Positions 8,995 through 18,073 of a DNA stretch of 64,000 nt are shown piece by piece (position 1 is the stretch's first letter; every line of letters starts with the position of its first letter). The stretch is from DATJPR01 sp963752915. Lineage in GTDB: Bacteria > Bacteroidota > Ignavibacteria > UBA10030 > UBA6906. Position numbers and translations under genes: made by a program. A model generated the notes under the pieces. It did not search any database and had not been told where the DNA came from. It was given only the letters and a program-made list of their open reading frames with translations. The DNA lies in contig CAVVZZ010000013.1 of assembly GCA_963752915.1 (NCBI GenBank), positions 310,001 to 374,000 of the forward strand. The letters run 5' to 3'.

Positions 8995-9855
8995 ATGCCC
9001 CCTTCTGCGCCACAACGCCCTCACCTGGATCGGGCACCGCATATGGTCGACTCCCCCGACAGTCGCCGGAACGATGTGAGGCAATCTCTCCTGGTCGAGC
9101 AGCGACTCCCCAACGACGTGTATGAAGTTGAGATCCCGGCATCCTCTCTGCGTGTTGAAGCAGCGGAGGTGGAACGCACGCTCGGTTATCCTCGAGGGAT
9201 GACGCCCGCGCATCTTCGCCCGAAAATCGATGATGTCCTGGCCGGCTTCCGTCAACACTGCACTGTCGGCGCCGGCTACCGGGTCGTCGATGTTCGTTCT
9301 GACCCGACAAGGCCGGCCGGACTCTATGCCGACGGGCAATTCTTTCATATGCACGCAATCGTGACGGGCCTTCTCAAGAAAGCAGAGAACCTGGCCTTCT
9401 TTCTCTGCACGATCGGCTCCGGAGTGGAAACCTGGACCGACGAAATGAACGACAGCGGAGACCTCGTCGGAGCGTTTCTTGTTGATACCGTCGCCTCTCT
9501 CGCCGTCGAAAGCGCCACCAACATGCTTCACGACCACATCGGACAGTCAATGCGTCGGCACGGGATGAACATCACGAACCGCTACAGCCCCGGATACTGC
9601 GACTGGTCTGTCGCAGAGCAGCGCCTGCTGTTCGCTCTTTTCCCGGCGAAGTTTTGCGGCATCACGCTCCTGGAATCGGCGCTGATGGTCCCGATAAAAT
9701 CTGTGAGCGGCGTGATAGGCCTCGGCCGCGGCGTGAAGTGGGTCCGGTATCGCTGCGATGCGTGCGGAATGAAAGACTGCACCTATCGTTCTGTCAGGAA
9801 GGCTGTCAGCAAGAAGAAGGCTTCCCCATCTCCATCCGAAAGATCCGAACCATGA
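8995..9855 (+). CDS. Corrinoid reactivation protein (MetH activation-domain-like)
   Basis: A 286-residue protein resembling the S-adenosylmethionine-dependent activation domain of cobalamin-dependent methionine synthase. The key segment is NRYSPGYCDWSVAEQRLLFALF, followed by ITLLESALMVPIKSVSGVIGLG, which matches the standalone activators found beside methyltransferases. The C-terminus has a cysteine cluster, CDACGMKDC, possibly an Fe-S or metal site. Such proteins re-reduce and re-methylate a corrinoid cofactor that has been oxidised to Co(II). The start is uncertain: ATG 8995 lies 7 nt after the SDR stop, and ATG 9043 is the alternative; neither has a good Shine-Dalgarno site. Its stop overlaps the next gene by ATGA. 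No corrinoid-binding protein is encoded nearby. Confidence 0.8.
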   Translation: MPPSAPQRPHLDRAPHMVDSPDSRRNDVRQSLLVEQRLPNDVYEVEIPASSLRVEAAEVERTLGYPRGMTPAHLRPKIDDVLAGFRQHCTVGAGYRVVDVRSDPTRPAGLYADGQFFHMHAIVTGLLKKAENLAFFLCTIGSGVETWTDEMNDSGDLVGAFLVDTVASLAVESATNMLHDHIGQSMRRHGMNITNRYSPGYCDWSVAEQRLLFALFPAKFCGITLLESALMVPIKSVSGVIGLGRGVKWVRYRCDACGMKDCTYRSVRKAVSKKKASPSPSERSEP

Positions 9856-10889
9856 CCGATGCTCAATGGAATGTCCTCCTCGCCACCATCCGCGGTGAAT
9901 CCGCCGACACACTTCCGGTCGGCTTCATCATCGATTCTCCCTGGCTTCCCAATTGGTGCGGAACGAAGATTCTCGACTACTTCTCGAATGATGCAGTATG
10001 GCTGGAATCGAACCTCAAAGCGATCCGCGAGTTTCCGGACGCAATGTTTCTCCCGGGATTCTGGTCAGAGTTCGGCATGTGTACGGAGCCCTCAGCGTTT
10101 GGTGTGCGGTGCACGTTTCCACCGGACGAGTTTCCGTATGCCCACAAGATCCTGACCTCTGCCAGCGACATCGCCGCGCTCCCGGCGCCGAACCCGCGAA
10201 AGGATGGACTGTTACCGTTCGTGATCAACCGGCTCAGGCTTGCGCAGCCGCAAATCGAAGCCGCCGGTCACCGGATCCGCTTTGCCGTGGCCCGGGGTCC
10301 TCTCAACGTCGCGAGTTACCTGATGGGGACAACGGAATTTCTCACGACAATGATGCTTGAGCCGGAAAACGCCGCACTTCTTCTCAGGAAGATCACCACG
10401 TACCTGAAGGAGTGGATTGACGTCCAGCGGGAAGCATTCCCTTCGATCGACGGGATTTTCCTGCTCGATGACATCATTGGGTTTATTGGCGAGGTCCAGT
10501 TCCGTTCCTTCGGACTGCCGTACTTCAAGGAGTTGTTCGCAAGGGATGTCTCGGTCCGTTTTCTGCACAATGATGCCCCGTGCAAGGTTTCTGCCCCTTT
10601 CCTCGCGGAGATGGGCGTGAATCTGTTTAATATGGGGTTCGACGTGCCGCTCAATGCTCTGAGGAAACTTACCGGAAGCACCGTGACCCTTGTGGGGAAC
10701 ATCCCCCCACGGGATGTCCTCGCAGCAGGGACTCCCGAACAGGTCATCGAAACGACCAGACAGCTCCTCACCTCGTTGGAAGATCGATCGCGGGTTATCG
10801 TCTCTTGCGGGGGCGGGATGCCCCCGGGGGTTCGGACCGAGAATATTCAGGCGTTAATTCGCACGGTGAAGGAATTCTCCGGACGGTGA
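9852..10889 (+). CDS. URO-D-family methyltransferase-like protein
   Basis: A 345-residue protein of the uroporphyrinogen decarboxylase superfamily, in the branch that includes methylcobamide methyltransferases (MtaA/MtbA-like). It contains VGFIIDSPWLPNWCG at the N-terminus, DGIFLLDDIIGFIGE, the conserved histidine-aspartate loop LHNDAPC, NMGFDV, and a C-terminal SCGGGMPPGV. It overlaps the preceding activator gene by 4 nt, which indicates translational coupling and a shared pathway. That pairing argues for corrinoid-dependent methyl transfer rather than heme synthesis. The methyl donor is unknown; methylated sugars or osmolytes are plausible from the sugar-rich context. Confidence 0.8.
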   Translation: MTDAQWNVLLATIRGESADTLPVGFIIDSPWLPNWCGTKILDYFSNDAVWLESNLKAIREFPDAMFLPGFWSEFGMCTEPSAFGVRCTFPPDEFPYAHKILTSASDIAALPAPNPRKDGLLPFVINRLRLAQPQIEAAGHRIRFAVARGPLNVASYLMGTTEFLTTMMLEPENAALLLRKITTYLKEWIDVQREAFPSIDGIFLLDDIIGFIGEVQFRSFGLPYFKELFARDVSVRFLHNDAPCKVSAPFLAEMGVNLFNMGFDVPLNALRKLTGSTVTLVGNIPPRDVLAAGTPEQVIETTRQLLTSLEDRSRVIVSCGGGMPPGVRTENIQALIRTVKEFSGR

Positions 10890-10909
10890 ACTGAGGTCAG
10901 TGGAGAATG

Positions 10910-10926
10910 GACAGTCCCTCACTGTC
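10910..10926. terminator. Hairpin between convergent genes
   Basis: GACAGT (10910-10915) and ACTGTC (10921-10926) form a 6-bp stem with a 5-nt loop in the 73-nt gap between the convergent URO-D gene and alcohol dehydrogenase. There is no T-tract, so terminator function is only possible. Confidence 0.3.
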
Positions 10927-10962
10927 TGGTAAGCGTTGTCGAAGTTCGATCCGCCTCGACGA

Positions 10963-12018
10963 TCACGTCCGATCGTTCGACGAGGAATCGGTGGCAATGC
11001 GCAGCACCTTTGCCCCCCGGATCTTCCGTTCCTTGAGCTCGACGAGCGCACGATTTGCGTCGGCAAGGTCGTACTCCTCGGTCTCAGGTGTCAGACCGAT
11101 GCCTGCCGCGATGTCGAGAAATTCTCTCACATCATTCCGCGTCACATTGGCAACACTCTTTAGCTCTTTTTCCATCCAAAGGTGCAGGGGATAGTCGAGG
11201 TTGAGGAGTTCTTCTTTGTCCCTCTCTTCTTTTCGTATCGCATTGATCACCAGACGTCCGCCTGGGAGGAGGTTCTTGAGAGATTGAACAACCGGTTTCC
11301 AGGCCGGAGTTGTGTCGATGATACTGTGGAGTTTCTTAGGTGAAGGCTCTTCAATGTCGCCGGCCCATGATGCCCCAAGACTGCGCGCGAATGCTTTCTC
11401 CGATTCGCCCCTGGCGAAGACATAGACCTTGGAGTGCGGGAACCGGTGGCGCGCCAACTTCAAGACGAGATGTCCCGATGCGCCAAACCCCGTGAGCCCG
11501 AGATTGTCGCCGTCGGCGATCCCGGTGAGTGCAAGGGAACGATAGCCGATGGCGCCCGCGCAGAGGAGTGGAGCCGCCTCGACATCGGAGAAAGCTTCAG
11601 GAATCCTGTGGGCAAACCGACTCGGGACCACCATGTACTCCGCGTATCCGCCGTTGGCATCACGGCCTGTTGCTCTGAACTTCTCGCACAGATTTTCCCG
11701 TCCCTCCCGGCAATACCTGCACTCCCCACAAGCGGAGAAGATCCAGGCTACGCCGACACGCTCCCCCTTCGAAAATCCACGGACGTTTGTGCCGGTTTCC
11801 GCGATGAGCCCCACGGCTTGATGTCCGAGAATAATCGGTAGTTGGGCAGGAGGCATCCTCCCCTCGATTTCGTCCAACTCCGTGTGACACACTGCACAGG
11901 TGGCAATCTTCAGAAGCAACTCGTCGTCAGCCGGAGAAGGCCTGGGTATTTCCTCCAGCACAAGCGGCCGGTGCTCCTTTTCAATATCGGCAAGGGTATG
12001 AAGAACCATTGCATGCAT
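10963..12018 (-). CDS. Zinc-binding alcohol dehydrogenase (AdhA/AdhP-like)
   Basis: A 351-residue medium-chain dehydrogenase/reductase. Catalytic zinc ligands are in CAVCHTELD (Cys44, His45) and GHQAVG (His66); the structural zinc site is CGECRYCREGRENLC (Cys97, 100, 103, 111). The nucleotide-binding segment is LGLTGFGASGHLVLKLA. It oxidises a primary alcohol or reduces an aldehyde with NAD(P). It converges on the URO-D operon and is transcribed alone. The preferred substrate cannot be read from sequence. Confidence 0.92.
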   Translation of the reverse strand: MHAMVLHTLADIEKEHRPLVLEEIPRPSPADDELLLKIATCAVCHTELDEIEGRMPPAQLPIILGHQAVGLIAETGTNVRGFSKGERVGVAWIFSACGECRYCREGRENLCEKFRATGRDANGGYAEYMVVPSRFAHRIPEAFSDVEAAPLLCAGAIGYRSLALTGIADGDNLGLTGFGASGHLVLKLARHRFPHSKVYVFARGESEKAFARSLGASWAGDIEEPSPKKLHSIIDTTPAWKPVVQSLKNLLPGGRLVINAIRKEERDKEELLNLDYPLHLWMEKELKSVANVTRNDVREFLDIAAGIGLTPETEEYDLADANRALVELKERKIRGAKVLRIATDSSSNDRT

Positions 12019-12286
12019 AGGTGTTCCGAAAGCAATCGTTTTTATCTCGAACCATCACCCGCAGGTCGACTCACTTGCAAGGTAATCAAATTCGGGTCGG
12101 GTTGAAATCGATACAAAGCAGGCACGGTGTCGAGTAATCTAAACAACGATCCTCTTCGCCGATCTGAACTCCGCCTGGCGCGTTGGTGTTCACCCATTGG
12201 GCCGGTGCATGGCTACCGCGGAGAAGGAAGCGTAGACAGCCATCAATGCCCCCGGTACGTCCTCTTAATCCCAAAGGAACATCCGC

Positions 12287-13222
12287 ATGTCTCCTACAAT
12301 TCCCCCGCCTTCATGGGGCGGAGTCTTTCCTGCGCTCACAACGCAGTTCCAGCGAGACGGATCACTTGACCGCGAGGCGATCCGGAAGCACTTTGCGTGG
12401 CAAATATCTTGTGGCGTGGACGGTCTAGTTGTCAATGGTTCGCTTGGTGAAAATGGATCCTTGGAACCTGAGGAAAAGCTTGAAGTTGTGAAACTGGCCG
12501 TGGGGGTGTCCGGTGGCACTGTTCCCGTTCTCTCAGGCGTTGCTGAGAGCAGCACAGCCCGCGCATGCCGCTTCGTTGAACAGGCATCCCGTCTTGGCCT
12601 CAGCGGGTTCATGGTCCTGCCGCCAATGCAGTACGTGTCCGACCGGCGCGAAACAATCGCCCACCTGCGGGCGGTCGCCGCCTCCACCGATTTGCCAATC
12701 ATGCTCTATAATAACCCTGTCGCGTACAGGGTCGACATTACGCCGGAAATGTTTGCTGAACTGGCGGACGAGCCCAGGTTTGTGGCCATTAAGGAATCCT
12801 CGGAAAATGTCCGGCGCCTGACCGACATTCGCAATCTTCTCGGCGTTCGGTATCGTTTGTTTGTCGGCGTCGACGATCTGGCGATGGAAAGTGTCGTGCT
12901 CGGAGCCGACGGATGGGTCGCGGGGCTAGTATGTGCATTTCCTCGGGAGTCGGTCGCACTGTTTCGTCTGGTCCGGGCCGGCAGGATCGAGGAAGCGCTT
13001 CCGCTTTATCGGTGGTTCATGCCCCTCCTGCATCTTGATGCTTCGGTCAAGTTTGTCCAGAACATCAAGCTTGTCGAAAGCCTCGTCGGCGCCGGTGTGG
13101 AGTGTGTCCGGCCGCCCCGTCTTCCCCTGACGGGAGAGGAGCGCAATCAGGTGGAGGAGATCGTACGGCATGCGCTTGCGGCGCGCCCGGTACTTCCGGA
13201 TATCGGATTTCTGACGAGGTAA
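12287..13222 (+). CDS. DHDPS-family aldolase/deaminase, probable pyrroline-4-hydroxy-2-carboxylate deaminase
   Basis: A 311-residue member of the dihydrodipicolinate synthase/N-acetylneuraminate lyase family. The Schiff-base lysine is Lys169 in VAIKESS, the general base Tyr141 is in YNNP, and the substrate loop is GSLGENGS. Family membership is clear. The specific role, converting 1-pyrroline-4-hydroxy-2-carboxylate to alpha-ketoglutarate semialdehyde with loss of ammonia, is inferred from the next three genes. A clear AAAGGA lies 10 nt before the ATG. The stop is 3 nt before the next start, so the two are tightly coupled. It opens the operon after a 268-nt gap. Confidence 0.85.
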   Translation: MSPTIPPPSWGGVFPALTTQFQRDGSLDREAIRKHFAWQISCGVDGLVVNGSLGENGSLEPEEKLEVVKLAVGVSGGTVPVLSGVAESSTARACRFVEQASRLGLSGFMVLPPMQYVSDRRETIAHLRAVAASTDLPIMLYNNPVAYRVDITPEMFAELADEPRFVAIKESSENVRRLTDIRNLLGVRYRLFVGVDDLAMESVVLGADGWVAGLVCAFPRESVALFRLVRAGRIEEALPLYRWFMPLLHLDASVKFVQNIKLVESLVGAGVECVRPPRLPLTGEERNQVEEIVRHALAARPVLPDIGFLTR

Positions 13223-13225
13223 CCA

Positions 13226-14659
13226 ATGTTCAAGAATTTCATCGACGGGACATGGGTGGATTCGGGAAGCGAGCGTCCGAACATCAACCCCTCCGACATC
13301 AACGACGTCGTCGGGCTGTATGCCCGGGCCGACGTCGAACAGGTGAACCTCGCCATCGCGGCCGCGAGTCGTGCTGCGCCGGTGTGGGCAGCGAGTACAC
13401 CCCAGCAACGATTCGATGTCCTGGACTTCGTCGGGACGGAGATCCTCACACGGAAAGCCGAACTGGGGAGATTGCTCGCCCGCGAAGAAGGAAAAATCCT
13501 GCCCGAGGCTATCGGCGAGGTTGCTCGTGCCGGATCGATCTTCAAATTCTTCGCGGGGGAAGCCCTCCGTCAATCGGGGGATCACGTGAAATCCGTTCGC
13601 CCCGGGATCGACATCGATGTTTTCCGCCAGCCGCTGGGTGTGGTCGGATTGATCTCCCCCTGGAACTATCCGATCGCAATTCCTTCCTGGAAGATCGCTC
13701 CGGCACTCGCATTCGGGAATGCCGTTGTGTTCAAACCGGCAGAACTGGCTCCGGGCTGCTCATGGGCCCTGGCCGATATCATTTCCCGGTCGGGTCTTCC
13801 GATCGGCGTGTTCAACCTGGTGATGGGCCCCGGAGGCGCAGTCGGAAACGCCATGGTTACCCACCCGGCAGTCGATGGAATCAGCTTCACCGGGTCCGTT
13901 GATATTGGTCGTCAGATTGCCGCGCAGTGCGGAGCGAGGATGAAACGGGTCCAGCTCGAAATGGGGGGGAAGAACCCACTGGTGGTTCTGGATGATGCCG
14001 ATCTCGGCGTGGCGGTCAATGCGGCGGTCAACGGGTCGTACTTCTCGACAGGCCAACGGTGTACGGCGTCGAGCAGGCTGATCGTCACCGCCGGAATCCG
14101 AAAGCGGTTTGAAACGGCGGTTGTCGAACGTCTTCGGACATTGAAGGTGGACGATGCGCTTGCCGAAGGGACGGAAATGGGACCCGTCGTCGACAGCGCG
14201 CAACTCGAAAAGGATCTGGAATTCGTTTCCGGTGCTCAGACGGAGGGAGGGCGTCTGGCTTTCGGAGGAGAACGACTGAAGCGGTCAAAGAACGGCTTTT
14301 ATATGTCTCCCGCGCTGATCACCGAAACGACGAGTGCGATGCGCATCAACCGCGAAGAGGTGTTCGGGCCGGTCGCGTCGCTGATGATGGTGAACGACTA
14401 TGAGGAGGCGATCCACGTCGCAAACGATACGCCGTTTGGTCTCTCCGCGGGCATCTGTACCACCTCCCTGAAGTATGCGAGTCACTTCCGTGACCATGCC
14501 GCGGCTGGCATGGTGATGGTAAACCTGCCGACGGCCGGTGTTGACTATCACGTGCCGTTCGGAGGCCGCAAGGGATCAAGTTATGGAACCAGGGAGCAGG
14601 GGAGGTATGCGATTGAATTCTACACCACGGTGAAAACCTGTTACACCGCTCCAGGGTGA
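13226..14659 (+). CDS. Aldehyde dehydrogenase, probable alpha-ketoglutarate semialdehyde dehydrogenase
   Basis: A 477-residue ALDH with all catalytic elements: Asn147 in PWNYP, Glu245 in LEMGGKN, and the nucleophile Cys279 in STGQRCT. The cofactor loop is FTGSVDIG. It would oxidise alpha-ketoglutarate semialdehyde to alpha-ketoglutarate, the last step of hydroxyproline (and of some pentose) breakdown. Position directly after the DHDPS-family gene and before the epimerase and oxidase supports the hydroxyproline role; the non-phosphorylative pentose route shares this enzyme but its dehydratases are absent here. Confidence 0.9.
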   Translation: MFKNFIDGTWVDSGSERPNINPSDINDVVGLYARADVEQVNLAIAAASRAAPVWAASTPQQRFDVLDFVGTEILTRKAELGRLLAREEGKILPEAIGEVARAGSIFKFFAGEALRQSGDHVKSVRPGIDIDVFRQPLGVVGLISPWNYPIAIPSWKIAPALAFGNAVVFKPAELAPGCSWALADIISRSGLPIGVFNLVMGPGGAVGNAMVTHPAVDGISFTGSVDIGRQIAAQCGARMKRVQLEMGGKNPLVVLDDADLGVAVNAAVNGSYFSTGQRCTASSRLIVTAGIRKRFETAVVERLRTLKVDDALAEGTEMGPVVDSAQLEKDLEFVSGAQTEGGRLAFGGERLKRSKNGFYMSPALITETTSAMRINREEVFGPVASLMMVNDYEEAIHVANDTPFGLSAGICTTSLKYASHFRDHAAAGMVMVNLPTAGVDYHVPFGGRKGSSYGTREQGRYAIEFYTTVKTCYTAPG

Positions 14660-14713
14660 GGATCGCAGGATCATGAATCATCAGGCGACATAACGGAGAG
14701 GGGAGATCGGTCC

Positions 14714-15715
14714 ATGGCACGGAACACCTTTCTCTGCATCGATGCTCATACGTGCGGAAACCCCGTGCGCGTCGTGACTGGCGGTGCTCCGACCCTTCGC
14801 GGTGCAACGATGAGCGAGCGACGGCAGCATTTTCTTGCGGAGTTTGACTGGATACGGACAGGCCTGATGTTCGAGCCGCGAGGACATGCGATGATGTCCG
14901 GGAGTATTCTGTATGACCCTATCCGCGATGATACCGACGCCGCACTCCTGTTTATCGAGACAAGCGGGTGCCTCCCGATGTGCGGACACGGGACCATCGG
15001 GACGGTCGTCGTCTTGATCGAACATGGTCTCGTACAGCCGAAGACCCCGGGCCTTCTCCGGCTCGAAGTCCCCGCCGGCATTGTCGAGGCTGAGTACCGG
15101 GAAACACAGGGCTTTGTCGAATGGGTGCGATTACGGAATGTTCCGTCGTACCTTGATTCGTACGATCTTTCTGTTGAGGTGCCGGGTTTTGGCCCCCTTC
15201 AATTCGACGTCGCGTACGGGGGAAATTTCTACGCCATTGTGGATCCGCGCGACGGGTTTCGTGGGTTGGATCAGCTCTCCGCTTCCGACGTCCTGCGTCT
15301 CAGTCCCGTTGTCCGCCAGGCGATCAATGCGAAATATTCCTTTGTCCACCCGTTGAATCCCACAATCCGCGGCTGCAGTCACGTTCAATGGACGGGGAAG
15401 CCGCGGCATCCACAGGCCGACGGCAGGAACGCCGTGTTCTATGGTGACAATGCGATCGACCGTTCGCCCTGTGGAACAGGCACGTCGGCGCGGCTCGCTC
15501 AACTCACTGCAAGAGGACGTCTGAAGAAGGGAGATGTTTTCGTCCACGAAAGCATCATCGGTAGTCTGTTCACCGGGCGGGTGGAAGAGCTTGTGACGAT
15601 TGGGGACAAAGATGGGATCGTTCCGAGCATCGAAGGATGGGCACGCGTCACCGGATTCAACACGATCTTCATTGATGACCGTGATCCGTATGCGCATGGG
15701 TTCCAGGTTCACTAG
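14714..15715 (+). CDS. Proline racemase family, probable 4-hydroxyproline 2-epimerase
   Basis: A 333-residue proline racemase superfamily protein. Both catalytic cysteines are present: Cys90 in MCGHGTIG and Cys253 in DRSPCGTGTSA. Two cysteines point to an epimerase or racemase rather than the trans-3-hydroxyproline dehydratase branch, which lacks one thiol. It would convert trans-4-hydroxy-L-proline to cis-4-hydroxy-D-proline. The following gene encodes a DadA-like oxidase able to act on the D-product, which favours hydroxyproline over proline. The ATG at 14714 follows GGAGAGGGGAG. Confidence 0.93.
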   Translation: MARNTFLCIDAHTCGNPVRVVTGGAPTLRGATMSERRQHFLAEFDWIRTGLMFEPRGHAMMSGSILYDPIRDDTDAALLFIETSGCLPMCGHGTIGTVVVLIEHGLVQPKTPGLLRLEVPAGIVEAEYRETQGFVEWVRLRNVPSYLDSYDLSVEVPGFGPLQFDVAYGGNFYAIVDPRDGFRGLDQLSASDVLRLSPVVRQAINAKYSFVHPLNPTIRGCSHVQWTGKPRHPQADGRNAVFYGDNAIDRSPCGTGTSARLAQLTARGRLKKGDVFVHESIIGSLFTGRVEELVTIGDKDGIVPSIEGWARVTGFNTIFIDDRDPYAHGFQVH

Positions 15716-15753
15716 CACGCGTTCTGCATGGAGGTTTTGACGAAGGATCGTTC

Positions 15754-17010
15754 GTGAACAACAGACCGGATGTCCTCATTATCGGTGGCGGTGCGATCGG
15801 GCTCTGCGCCGCCTATTATCTCTTGAGGGACGGCGCTTCGGTGACTGTTGTCGACAAAGGAGAGATGGGGCACGGAAGTTCACTGCACAATGCCGGCTAT
15901 ATTTGTCCGAGTCACTTCGTCCCCCTCGCTGCTCCCGGCGTTTTCGGGCAGGCGGTGAAATGGATGTTCAATCCGCGCAGCCCCTTCTACGTGAGACCCC
16001 GCTTGAATCGGGAATTGATCTCCTGGGCGTGGAACTTTAGAAAATCATCCAATGAGCGGACGATGCGGCGCGCCATGCCCGTATTGCGGGACCTTTTGCT
16101 CGATGGGTCGCGGTTGATGGACGAACTTTCTCACGGCGAGGGAATGGATTTTCAATTCTCGCGCCAGGGACTCGTCATGCTGTTCGCGACGGAATCGGGT
16201 CGGCGCGCCGCCTTGCATGAAGCCGCACTCGCCGGTGAAATGGAGATGAAGGCACAGGTGTTGGACCGCGATGGACTCCAGGGAATGGATCCGGGGATCG
16301 ATTTCCGCGCAGAGGGAGGGGTCTTCTACCCGGGCGACGCACATCTGGTCCCTGCGACACTGATGGACAATCTCTCCGCGTGCCTTGAGCGATCGGGGGG
16401 AACGCTCCTGCGTCACTGCAGCGTGGAGAGGCTCGCCGTGAGTGGAGGCGTCGTGACGTCCGTTTCGACATCCGCAGGCGAGCTGCATGCCGGTGAGTAT
16501 ATCCTTGCCGGAGGGGCCTGGTCTCCGGCGATCGCGCGAAGCGCCGGTTTGCGACTCCTGATGCAACCGGGAAAAGGATACAGCGTCACCGTCCTTCATC
16601 CGGCGGTCAAGCCCGTCCACCCATACATTCTCGTTGAACGCCGCGTGGCCGTGACACCGTTTCAGGAAAGCCTCCGTTTTGCGGGGACGATGGAGATGTC
16701 CGGAATGGACACATCGATCAATGCACCCCGTGTTCAGGCGATCGTCGAGTCGGTTCCGTTGTATTTTCGGAATGTCGTTGCGTCGGGAGCAGGCGATCGG
16801 GCACTGTGGGCCGGTCTCCGCCCTGTCAGCCCGGACGGTATGCCGTATATCGGACGATTTCGAAAGTTCCCGAACCTCATTGCCGCGACGGGTCATGCCA
16901 TGCTTGGCATCTCCCTTGCGACAGTGACGGGGAAGCTGGTCGCCGAGATTGTCAAGGGGCAACGTCCGTCGCACGATATGACCCTGCTCAGTCCCGACCG
17001 ATTCGACTGA
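15754..17010 (+). CDS. DadA-like FAD oxidoreductase, probable D-hydroxyproline dehydrogenase
   Basis: A 418-residue FAD-dependent D-amino-acid dehydrogenase-like protein. The dinucleotide-binding motif IIGGGAIGLCAAYYL begins at residue 9, and SSLHNAGYICPSHF is the typical DadA-family segment near residue 47. The C-terminus has WAGLRPVSPDGMPYIG and a TGHAMLGI motif that closes the FAD site. It would oxidise cis-4-hydroxy-D-proline to 1-pyrroline-4-hydroxy-2-carboxylate, the substrate of the first gene of the operon. The start codon is GTG with AAGGA 8 nt upstream. Confidence 0.9.
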   Translation: MNNRPDVLIIGGGAIGLCAAYYLLRDGASVTVVDKGEMGHGSSLHNAGYICPSHFVPLAAPGVFGQAVKWMFNPRSPFYVRPRLNRELISWAWNFRKSSNERTMRRAMPVLRDLLLDGSRLMDELSHGEGMDFQFSRQGLVMLFATESGRRAALHEAALAGEMEMKAQVLDRDGLQGMDPGIDFRAEGGVFYPGDAHLVPATLMDNLSACLERSGGTLLRHCSVERLAVSGGVVTSVSTSAGELHAGEYILAGGAWSPAIARSAGLRLLMQPGKGYSVTVLHPAVKPVHPYILVERRVAVTPFQESLRFAGTMEMSGMDTSINAPRVQAIVESVPLYFRNVVASGAGDRALWAGLRPVSPDGMPYIGRFRKFPNLIAATGHAMLGISLATVTGKLVAEIVKGQRPSHDMTLLSPDRFD

Positions 17011-17101
17011 GCGTGCAAGGCGGAATCCCGGGCGACCCTTTGGTTGAAGATCGCGCATCATATGAGAAGTCGATAGTCGACAACTGAAAGACACGGAAGC
17101 A

Positions 17102-17698
17102 ATGAACGAACGGACATTTCACGCAAACAACGCGAAGATGCTCGACAACCCGGAACGACGAACCTGGTTGCCGCCGGATCAGGTCATCGCGAAGATTGGC
17201 ATTCGGCAGAACGCCGTTGTCGCCGATATCGGGGCGGGGACGGGATATTTCGCTTTTCCGTTCGCTGAAGTCGTCGGGCCGGGCGGAAAAATTCTGGCGG
17301 TCGATTTTCAGCCGGCCATGCTCGAAACGATCAGGTCAAAACTCGAGACACGGGAGCGGGTATCGAATATTGAAATCGTGTCAGGCTCGGCAGCTGCGAC
17401 GAATCTGCAGGCGCGAAGCGTGGACATCGTCTTCATGGCAAATCTCTGGCATGAATTGGACGAACTCCCGTCCGTCCTCGTTGAGGCAGGAAGAATTCTT
17501 CGGCCTGCAGGCAGGCTGGCAATTGTGGATTGGCGGGCGGACATGTCTTCTCCTCCAGGCCCGCCCGATGCTCACCGGGTCGGACTCGATAGTGTTTTGC
17601 ACAACCTTGAATCACACGGATGGAACGTTGTCGATTCGGGGCTCGTGGGAAGCTACAGCCATTATGTCGTAGCACAGTTGGAAGCCGGCAGAATATAG
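17102..17698 (+). CDS. Class I SAM-dependent methyltransferase
   Basis: A 198-residue methyltransferase with motif I VADIGAGTGYFAFPFA (residues 39-54), the acidic residue at the end of strand 2 in ILAVDFQ, and a motif-IV-like VDIVFMANLWHEL. It resembles UbiE/arsenite methyltransferase-type proteins with a general Methyltransf_11/31 domain. The substrate is unknown. It follows the oxidase by 91 nt and may be the last gene of that operon, although it has no obvious role in hydroxyproline breakdown. Confidence 0.8.
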   Translation: MNERTFHANNAKMLDNPERRTWLPPDQVIAKIGIRQNAVVADIGAGTGYFAFPFAEVVGPGGKILAVDFQPAMLETIRSKLETRERVSNIEIVSGSAAATNLQARSVDIVFMANLWHELDELPSVLVEAGRILRPAGRLAIVDWRADMSSPPGPPDAHRVGLDSVLHNLESHGWNVVDSGLVGSYSHYVVAQLEAGRI

Positions 17699-18073
17699 CT
17701 ACTCTTTCTCCCTCCAGCTTATTGCCTTCTTCAAAGAACCCTCGCCCAAAGTCGAGCCGCTCACAGAGATCAGCAACTCTTGTGAATTCTGTACACTCCT
17801 CCTGGAAAGTCTGTCAGGCCGGGCAGCCTGTCAGGCGTTCTGGGTGAGGCTCGCACAGCAATCGGAATGCTCTCCGGGATGGGGGAATACTTCATCGAAA
17901 TCATGACAGACTTCGGGCTGATATCATTTGCTCTATGACTATTCAGCAAATGCCTGTTTCAAGCTTCATGGACACCAGCGCCTCCTTGCGCAGGAGGAGC
18001 GGCAACCTTCTGGCCGAAGGTCATTCCTGGTTGATCGATGTCATTCATGGCGGAGCGGGAAAGACTGTCCAAA
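17699..18073. other. Intergenic region without recognised gene
   Basis: A 375-nt stretch between a + strand methyltransferase and the 3' end of the convergent DUF5916 gene. Short open frames exist but none has a ribosome-binding site or protein-like composition. No T-tract terminator was found. Confidence 0.5.

Noticed and set aside
9852..10889. Heme-pathway uroporphyrinogen decarboxylase (hemE)
   Set aside because: The coupling to a corrinoid activator and the sugar gene context argue for the methyltransferase branch; no other heme genes are nearby.
12991..13002. GGAAGCGCTTCC palindrome resembling the operators
   Set aside because: It is inside the DHDPS-family coding region, far from any start, and explained by codons.
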